The notes under the pieces are model-generated. The model searched no databases. It worked only from the letters and a program-made list of their open reading frames with translations, and was not told where the DNA came from. Below are positions 5,401-10,482 of a stretch of 10,482 nucleotides of DNA, in pieces; position 1 is the stretch's first letter, and every line of letters starts with the position of its first letter. The stretch covers positions 1 through 10,482 of the forward strand of contig CAQBGY010000091.1 of assembly GCA_948759685.1 (NCBI GenBank). Direction: 5' to 3'. A program made the translations under genes and the position numbers. Source of the DNA: an uncultured Eubacterium sp. (GTDB taxonomy: Bacteria; Bacillota_A; Clostridia; Lachnospirales; Lachnospiraceae).

Positions 5401-7498
5401 GAAGTTGCCTAATACAATCAAAAGTGATAGTATAACTTCCTCTAGTGGCGTATGCTACAATCTTTATGAGTTGAATAAGGAGTATAAGCAAGAGAATGAA
5501 CTTGTTGATTCATTCTTTAGTTGTTTGCCTTCGGAGGATAAAGCCAATTGGTTTAAAACAATATTCTATAGCGACGCTATTGAGTGCATTGATGAGGAGG
5601 ATTTATACGAGGATTTGAAAAGTGAGTATCTTTCTGTTGAGCAACTAAGATTCTGTCTCGATTACTCATTGCATTATTCTCCGGAGTATGATAGTTTGGA
5701 GATAGATGACGATGATAAGTTGGGTGAAGCTATGGATATGATCAAAGCGAATGCATATTATGGCTTTGATAGATATTTCAAGATAGAAGGTTTCAATCCA
5801 GCAGTTCAGGCTTATGCAGACTATGAATTATTGACACAGGAAGAACATCTCCCTGTTCTACTACATAATTGGTTGAAGGATAATCCCGATGGGGTGAATT
5901 TGTTCTCGACATTGCGAACAAGTATCGATCCATATATTGCAATAAGAAGTACCATTAAGAATGGTAATGAGTCTGTTGGTATCCCAAGTTTTTCTGACTC
6001 TAAACTTACGGATCTAACCATATCATGGTTACTTAGTAGCAATATCGTTTACTTGTTCGACTCTGTATCATACAAACAAATTAGTATGGTAATAGAGCAC
6101 TTGCCTGAGGAATTTGAACCGAAAGTATTCCTAAGATATACAGGCAAGATTGAGGAACTTAGTGGCGGAGTGATATTGCCAACATTTATACTTGAGAAAT
6201 ATCAGCCAGAAGCAAAGTTCTTGTCGTGGTATAACTGGACATACAGCGATACATTCAAAGAGTTGTTAAAGAGCAATGTTAAGCTTCAGCAATTCTTTGC
6301 CAACAACCGAGTGTTCTGTTATGGACAGCAAGATATGCTTGTAAACCACCAATTAGGTAAGGCTCCTAGAATTGAAATTGCACCCTCTGCTATAAATTCG
6401 AGCACAGCATATAAGGAGTTTTCATCACCACCATATGATAAATGGAAGTTGATGCCAGAATCTAAAGGTATTGTCATATATCTCTCAAAGGAGCCTATCG
6501 GAGTGAACTTCGTTCTTAGATGTAACGGAGAGACACTATTCTCTACCGAGATGCGTAATAGAGAGTACGGATATGAGGCAAACAAGTATGTTGTAGTGCA
6601 ATATCCCAATGCAGAAAGACTCACCCCGCTCAAGACTATTGAGAAATACATTGCCGAAATGAATTTCTTCAAAGAACCGTTTATTATCTTGCAAGGTCTG
6701 TATGTTGAGCAGTTTGAACAGCTGGAAACTATGGCTGAGGAGAAGGGGCTTGACATTCATTCGCTAGTTGAAACAGCAGATAGTAAGAGTGAGAATCAGG
6801 AGCAGGGATATACATATGTTAAGATGGCTGAAAATCTATCCAAGGAATCTTTGCAAAAGGCTGCAGAGTCTCTGTCGGATGATATGATTGATAGCATAGA
6901 AATGCTTAAGGATATTGCAGAGAATCTAAGCCCAGACGAACTTCAAGAACTTGCAGAAAATAGGGATAAGTTACTTGAAATGCTCGCGGACCTAAATGAT
7001 GAAGATGAGACACATGAATCGCAGGTTCGTCAAATCATAGGTTATATAGGTGAACTTATATATGAACATTACTTGAAGGAGACTCTCAAAGTTGATTATG
7101 AGTTCTCAGCAGATCAAGGTGTTGGCGAGTATGATTTCAAGTATACTGACACCGATGGCCATACGGTGTATGTCGATGTAAAGACAAATTTGTATAGTTT
7201 GAAGGACGGAAATTCGCCATTCTATTTGCACAGAACTCAAAATGGGTTTATGCATGAGAATCCGCAAGCCGATTACCGTATCGTCCGTATATCATTGAAG
7301 GATTTACACTTGGATAAGGGAAGAGATAGTTATTCGACATTACGAGATGTTCACGGAAAGGACCAGAATCCTCGTGATAATTCACGACTTAAAGAGGATT
7401 GTCGAAAACTCGCTCTTCACTATTGGAAGCATGCACAAATTGAAGAATTTACTAGCGATTCTCCTGAATACGCAATTAGAATAGAAAGAAGACAATAG
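2498..7498 (+). CDS. Giant Hsp90/GHKL-type ATPase with C-terminal NOV_C (DUF3883) nuclease-like domain
   Basis: This 1666-aa cytosolic protein has no signal peptide or membrane segment. Residues about 45-140 carry the GHKL ATP-binding boxes: the N box EFVQNAYDANA (Glu62, Asn66), a G1 box NNGEPF (88-93) in which the usual Asp is Asn, and a G2 box GKLGKHGQGSK (126-136). DIDDSRQRIT (364-373) may end the ATPase module. Residues about 400-1430 match nothing I recognise. Two AENLS helical repeats (1444-1503) then lead to a domain with IGELIY (Glu1519), GVGEYDF (Asp1546), VDVKT (Asp1560, Lys1562) and SPFYLHR, the pattern of NOV_C/DUF3883. The spacing fits a PD-(D/E)xK fold. The same pairing of terminal domains is known in the plant protein NO VEIN. 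Position after zorAB and one base before an SNF2 gene suggests an effector that clamps or degrades invading DNA; that role is inferred. It does not look like ZorC or ZorE. Confidence 0.85.
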   Translation: MKVRDLRQYITTLCGGIDTIDALGTKKEYFLEKMSGAMKTVNSLIVGAASFANNAKEQLFYEFVQNAYDANADSLFFYANAEYLIVLNNGEPFYTDLDILEIENPRDGQLYNFLAKGQSLKLEDEGKLGKHGQGSKLLYTLLADVDNNAKTEELLKDTIIKNKKGPYLISWSNKAQLDALLINDDNWEPAQADNINDNILFAKILMSYYPIAPGQHLEFFTNEEARNAVRAFELLVAPRRNMHLLTRGTALIIPLGKGKYESIVADANLQNVRSRLGGFASITADLEYNKGKCLKHIYVMGEEIEQLPVQSLFLEYANEGRTFEYHFAFNPAFSEKNVVNFFQGLPILQTKYRLGFIIDSKVFDIDDSRQRITDTDKTGCQLRLAFSKLLEKLEELRDTDSAKFDYIYKSILSSKLESGIDEAKYVRDAFYDIFRPFFDKNAPTAIGTYVDFSCICEQEKEVDIQLSDIGINDKFWVDYSLLKEYKFHFTKEIEIYSFKDMLCNADEAKLTQWIKSMPLETYKLFHNHCLDCVDDIETLMVFRSDKGNLFSIEDIRSDSLVFYTAATSELKFPGQECIVEALTNEYNADDALILYKKVKANLLHFRLSDVNKETACNILRTVNDISSALNYQIKHEIALFQNWQGEYVAFSELLSERPEGTILFDTFTIKGYTPSVIKEGVVDWVVNPGEIWPWLNRNLSQILALTDWQDNAHKYLSDIKKVFIDENVDSSQKISVYLDDSGKPTDTACHYLMRSSKKLDVSEYKLLADSFKGHTFVPYQFEKELTEAPFTLPYLSVDDLLSDGIELHIDILKILATLHSDLLGRYMIIGTQDTFKIFNLNDGRNYLDNVSNELRKKLVQAGFYYVPEQVQALFASHKNYAYYFKTNTTLASKVIERLPNTYELLPVIKDCNADIINQYLDSINEIAIDNHIEEDDIRWRLIQFAVSRSSDTKNYIEKFKRAIKHKNEKLPNTIKSDSITSSSGVCYNLYELNKEYKQENELVDSFFSCLPSEDKANWFKTIFYSDAIECIDEEDLYEDLKSEYLSVEQLRFCLDYSLHYSPEYDSLEIDDDDKLGEAMDMIKANAYYGFDRYFKIEGFNPAVQAYADYELLTQEEHLPVLLHNWLKDNPDGVNLFSTLRTSIDPYIAIRSTIKNGNESVGIPSFSDSKLTDLTISWLLSSNIVYLFDSVSYKQISMVIEHLPEEFEPKVFLRYTGKIEELSGGVILPTFILEKYQPEAKFLSWYNWTYSDTFKELLKSNVKLQQFFANNRVFCYGQQDMLVNHQLGKAPRIEIAPSAINSSTAYKEFSSPPYDKWKLMPESKGIVIYLSKEPIGVNFVLRCNGETLFSTEMRNREYGYEANKYVVVQYPNAERLTPLKTIEKYIAEMNFFKEPFIILQGLYVEQFEQLETMAEEKGLDIHSLVETADSKSENQEQGYTYVKMAENLSKESLQKAAESLSDDMIDSIEMLKDIAENLSPDELQELAENRDKLLEMLADLNDEDETHESQVRQIIGYIGELIYEHYLKETLKVDYEFSADQGVGEYDFKYTDTDGHTVYVDVKTNLYSLKDGNSPFYLHRTQNGFMHENPQADYRIVRISLKDLHLDKGRDSYSTLRDVHGKDQNPRDNSRLKEDCRKLALHYWKHAQIEEFTSDSPEYAIRIERRQ
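6827..7006 (+). repeat. Two-copy 30-residue helical repeat within the giant ATPase gene
   Basis: AENLSKESLQ begins at residue 1444 (base 6827) and AENLSPDELQ at residue 1474 (base 6917), exactly 30 residues apart. Each is followed by a charged amphipathic helix. The likeness is at protein level and the DNA has diverged. The pair forms an acidic helical linker just before the nuclease-like domain. Confidence 0.45.
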
Positions 7499-7499
7499 T

Positions 7500-10355
7500 A
7501 TGGCAAAAAGTATTTCACCTTTGCAGCAACTTTATTTCGCATGGGACTTAACTCACAAAAAGTCCGTGAGCGATGATACTCGCTTTACTGGTATATTATC
7601 AGAAGCTAAAGTAGACCTCAATCCTCATCAGGTTGAGGCTGCTCTTTTTGCCTTTAAATCCCCACTTAGCAAAGGTGCTATACTTGCCGATGAGGTTGGT
7701 CTTGGTAAGACCATTGAAGCTGGTATCATACTATCAGAGATGTGGGCGGAGCATAAAAGGAATATTTTGATTATTGTTCCTGCCTCTCTCCGCAATCAGT
7801 GGAACATCGAGTTGATGGAAAAATTCTTCCTGCCATCAACAATTCTTCTGTCTGACAATTATTCTGCATATAAGAGTGCCGGTGTTAACCCACTAGGGGC
7901 AGGGGAAGATATCATTGTATGTTCATACAACTTTGCCGCAAAGTATTCGGAGGAGATTTCAAAAGTATCTTGGGATCTAGTTGTAATAGATGAGGCTCAT
8001 AAATTGAGAAATGTATATAGGAAGTCTGCTAAACTCTCCAATATTCTTAAACGAGTTTTACAGCCGTATAAAAAGGTGCTTCTTACAGCGACTCCTTTGC
8101 AAAATAACTTCAAAGAGTTATATGGACTTATAAGCATAATCGACGGAGAGTTTTTTTCGTCTGTTGATACATTTGATAAGCAATACAACGCTGTTTCCAC
8201 AAGAGAAACTTCAAGATACAGCGAACTAAAAGAGAGATTGCAAAAGATTTCTCATAGAACTCTGCGCCAACAGGTTCAGGAATATGTGAACTATACTAAG
8301 CGTTCTGCTATGGTTACCAAGTATGAACCGACCGATGCTGAGCAGGAATTGTATAATCGAGTAGATGACTATCTTAAAAGAGATATTATTCATGCAATTA
8401 ACCCAATTGCACTACCTATGCTATCTCTTATAATTCGTAAGATCTTGTCATCGTCTGCATATGCTCTTTCCTTTACATTAGGTAAACTTATAAGTAAGTT
8501 AGAGAAGTACAAAAGAGAAGGAAAAGTTATAGATGATATTGATGACTTTTATGACGACATCGATATGATGGATAACGAAGACTTCTCAGATGAAGAGGAA
8601 ACGCAAGAGTCTAGTTCTGAGTATGTTGACTATTCTATTGATGGCGAAATTAAAGAACTGTTGGAATGCCAGAGATTAGCTCAAAATATAAAGGAGGAGA
8701 CTAAGGCAATTAAGTTAGTTGAAGCCCTTGATGTCGCATTTAATAGAAGCAAAGCAATTGGGGGAAATAGGAAAGCTCTAATCTTCACCGAAAGCAGGCG
8801 CACACAGGAGTATTTAAAAAGCTATCTTGAAACGCACGGATACAAAGATAAGGTCGTATGTTTCAATGGAATGAACAATGACTTTACTTCTAAGTGTATA
8901 TATGAAAATTGGTTAAATAGATATCACGGCACAAACCGTATATCCGGAAACCGAGAAATTGATAGAAAACAGGCTATCGTTGATTATTTTAACACTGATG
9001 CCGAAATACTAATTGCTACTGAGGCCGGAGCTGAAGGAATTAACCTTCAATTCTGTTCTTTGGTGGTTAATTTCGATATGCCTTGGAATCCCCAAAGAAT
9101 TGAGCAGAGAATTGGTCGTTGCCACCGATATGGTCAAAAACACGATGTTGTAGTGGTTAATTTTGTCAACCAAAATAATATTGCAGATAATCGTGTATAC
9201 GAACTATTGGATAGCAAATTCAACCTCTTTGACGGTGTTTTTGGTTGTAGTGACGAGGTGCTTGGCGCGATAGATTCTGGCGTTGGATTTGAGAAGCGCT
9301 TAAATCAAATATATCAAACATGCAGAACTGCACAAGAAATAGAGGCAGCTTTTGATGAGTTGCAAAAAGAGTTGGAGGATGTTATTAATGAGCGTCTAAA
9401 AAAGACACATCGCTCATTGCTAGAAAACTTTGATGAGGATGTTGTCCAAAAACTTAAGATGCGCCATATTGATGACACTAAACGAGTAAATACATATAAT
9501 AGAACCTTTTGGCTTTTGACAAATTCTGTTCTTGTCAATCAAATTACCGAGATTGATGATGATGCTATGTCGTTTGTGTTGCCAAATAGCCCATCACCAT
9601 CTATCCCAAGTGGAAGATACATTTTGAATAAGAATAGTGGCGAGTCTCATCAATTAAGAATAGGTCATCCTCTTGGTGAATACATTATTAGCGAGGCTCG
9701 TAAGGCATCAACCTCTCCTTTGGACATCTGTTTTAGACTTGATGATCACCCAATTAGAAAAAGCCTATTGGAAGAACAACGTGGACATTCAGGAGTATCC
9801 TTTGTATATAAGGTTATGTCATGGAACGAGCACGATAGCCAAGAGGATATTATATGTTGTACAAAGAACGATCTTGGTGCCTGCTTGCCTGATGATTTTG
9901 TGAAGGCACTGTTGCAGGTTGTTCCAGAGAGTTATAAGCCTACCAACATCACCGATGACGTTAGTATAGCAGAAGAATTAGAAACAAAGTTGACAAAATT
10001 AAAAGAGAGTTTATCAGAGCGCACAAATGAATATATCGTGTTTGAAATTGATAAGTTTGAATCTTGGTCCGAAGATGTAATTTTCAAACTGCAGGAGGAG
10101 GTTATAGCCCTTCGTAAAGAACACGAGAATATAAAACGGCAGATACGAAAAGAGAGAGTTGCTCGCGTTAAACTAGCATTAAAGGAACAAGAAGTTAAAA
10201 TTGCCAGACTCCTCAGGGTAAAACAACAGGAGTTGTTTGAAAAGCAAGATGATTGCGATAGGCAAGTAGATGAGTTGACCGAAAAATTAAGGAAGTCTAT
10301 GGAAAACCAGACAGAAGCAAAACTTTTGTTTGGCTTCAAATGGTTAATATATTAG
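7500..10355 (+). CDS. SNF2-family (RapA/HepA-like) DNA translocase with C-terminal coiled coil
   Basis: This 951-aa protein has the full helicase superfamily 2 motif set: HQVEAALFAF (43-52), DEVGLGKT (64-71, Walker A), IIVPASLRNQW (91-101), DEAH (164-167, Walker B), LLTATPLQN (194-202), ALIFTESRRT (426-435), ATEAGAEGINL (506-516) and QRIEQRIGRCHRYGQ (532-546). DEVGLGKTIEAG is typical of the RapA/HepA-like branch, also seen in defence SNF2 proteins such as DrmD and ZorD. A highly acidic stretch (344-383) lies between the two lobes. Residues 640-815 form an uncharacterised domain with RTFWLLT and LGHPLGEYI. Residues about 820-940 are a charged coiled coil. No nuclease motif is evident, so any cutting activity in this operon more likely lies in the preceding gene. 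It starts one base after that gene's stop and presumably translocates on dsDNA as the Zorya effector motor, in the place of ZorD of type I (inference). Confidence 0.9.
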   Translation: MAKSISPLQQLYFAWDLTHKKSVSDDTRFTGILSEAKVDLNPHQVEAALFAFKSPLSKGAILADEVGLGKTIEAGIILSEMWAEHKRNILIIVPASLRNQWNIELMEKFFLPSTILLSDNYSAYKSAGVNPLGAGEDIIVCSYNFAAKYSEEISKVSWDLVVIDEAHKLRNVYRKSAKLSNILKRVLQPYKKVLLTATPLQNNFKELYGLISIIDGEFFSSVDTFDKQYNAVSTRETSRYSELKERLQKISHRTLRQQVQEYVNYTKRSAMVTKYEPTDAEQELYNRVDDYLKRDIIHAINPIALPMLSLIIRKILSSSAYALSFTLGKLISKLEKYKREGKVIDDIDDFYDDIDMMDNEDFSDEEETQESSSEYVDYSIDGEIKELLECQRLAQNIKEETKAIKLVEALDVAFNRSKAIGGNRKALIFTESRRTQEYLKSYLETHGYKDKVVCFNGMNNDFTSKCIYENWLNRYHGTNRISGNREIDRKQAIVDYFNTDAEILIATEAGAEGINLQFCSLVVNFDMPWNPQRIEQRIGRCHRYGQKHDVVVVNFVNQNNIADNRVYELLDSKFNLFDGVFGCSDEVLGAIDSGVGFEKRLNQIYQTCRTAQEIEAAFDELQKELEDVINERLKKTHRSLLENFDEDVVQKLKMRHIDDTKRVNTYNRTFWLLTNSVLVNQITEIDDDAMSFVLPNSPSPSIPSGRYILNKNSGESHQLRIGHPLGEYIISEARKASTSPLDICFRLDDHPIRKSLLEEQRGHSGVSFVYKVMSWNEHDSQEDIICCTKNDLGACLPDDFVKALLQVVPESYKPTNITDDVSIAEELETKLTKLKESLSERTNEYIVFEIDKFESWSEDVIFKLQEEVIALRKEHENIKRQIRKERVARVKLALKEQEVKIARLLRVKQQELFEKQDDCDRQVDELTEKLRKSMENQTEAKLLFGFKWLIY

Positions 10356-10449
10356 TCGTTAATTAGATATGGGCGGGGTAATAATGCATAGTAGTATATA
10401 AATACACACCTAAACATTACAAAAATAACGTAACCATTCTATTTTCCGC
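10356..10449. other. Downstream intergenic region
   Basis: This AT-rich stretch has no open frame of note. I looked for a GC-rich hairpin followed by a T-run after the operon's TAG and found none, so the operon's transcription end is not evident from sequence. Confidence 0.5.
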
Positions 10450-10482
10450 CTTGACACGCATCGCAACCCAGCGTATCTTTGC
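10450..10482 (+). promoter_or_regulatory. Bacteroidota-type promoter directed out of the right edge
   Basis: CTTG at 10450-10453 and TATCTTTGC at 10474-10482 are separated by exactly 20 bases, matching the Bacteroidota pattern TTTG-N19-21-TAnnTTTG with the common trailing C. The local base composition becomes GC-richer just here. It implies a separately transcribed plus-strand gene immediately beyond the window and supports assignment of the DNA to the Bacteroidota. Confidence 0.7.

Noticed and set aside
6319..6756. 145-codon open frame on the minus strand
   Set aside because: It lies wholly inside the giant ATPase gene, has Ser/Tyr/Phe-rich composition typical of antisense shadow and shows no motif, promoter or start context.
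9673..9903. 76-codon open frame on the plus strand within the SNF2 gene
   Set aside because: It is a frame-shifted shadow. The SNF2 frame continues intact through it with conserved content, and there is no sign of a frameshift.
9932..10339. 135-codon open frame on the minus strand
   Set aside because: It is the antisense of the SNF2 coiled coil. The long Ser/Phe-rich composition is the mirror of Lys/Glu-rich codons, not a real protein.
10340..10440. Possible transcription terminator from TTAATATATTA-type palindromic bases after the operon
   Set aside because: The pairing is short and purely A/T, with no GC stem or T-run. It would not be stable enough to call.
1..10482. CRISPR arrays, tRNA or rRNA genes, insertion sequences, transposase or integrase genes
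   Set aside because: Looked for by eye on both strands. No regular spaced repeats, cloverleaf-like segments or recombinase motifs were seen.

Overview
The window looks like part of a defence island in a member of the Bacteroidota (Bacteroides/Prevotella/Parabacteroides-like). It is clearly AT-rich. Its promoter-like elements follow the Bacteroidota sigma-ABfr pattern (about -33 TTG/TTTG, about -7 TAnnTTTG) rather than -35/-10 boxes, most clearly at the extreme right end. Shine-Dalgarno sequences are weak or absent. The genus cannot be fixed from sequence alone.

Layout: (a) positions 1-376 are a leader with no complete gene. It holds a perfect 15-bp inverted repeat (78-92 / 246-260) around 153 bp of DNA, a reading-frame fragment on each strand, and several TAnnTTTG boxes. 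(b) 377-10355 is one tightly packed four-gene, plus-strand operon. Its genes overlap by 4 bp (ATGA) or are separated by a single base (TAGTATG, twice). (c) 10356-10482 is non-coding and ends in a good Bacteroidota promoter that fires rightward out of the window.

The operon encodes a Zorya-type antiphage system. The first gene is a ZorA-like MotA/TolQ/ExbB-family stator subunit with a long cytoplasmic coiled-coil tail. The second is a ZorB-like MotB/OmpA-type partner with the proton-carrying Asp in the motif YTDLMSG. The third is a 1666-residue protein with an Hsp90/GHKL (sacsin/NO VEIN-like) ATPase at its N-terminus and a NOV_C/DUF3883 domain with PD-(D/E)xK-like residues at its C-terminus. 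The fourth is a 951-residue RapA/HepA-like SNF2 translocase with a C-terminal coiled coil. In the published Zorya model, ZorAB is a proton-driven envelope sensor whose tail passes a signal to cytosolic DNA-acting effectors. The last two genes fill the effector slot. They do not look like ZorE of type II, and the third gene does not look like ZorC of type I. I cannot tell from memory whether they correspond to the zorF/zorG pair of type III or form an undescribed type.

The most unexpected signal is the leader. The inverted repeat has the size and position of a Bacteroidota invertible promoter. In the orientation present here, the only TAnnTTTGC box inside the segment points away from the operon. 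Inversion would place it about 40 bp upstream of the longest zorA reading frame. Inversion would also join two broken reading frames into one leftward open frame running off the left edge. This suggests, but does not prove, phase-variable expression of the defence operon and/or its neighbour.
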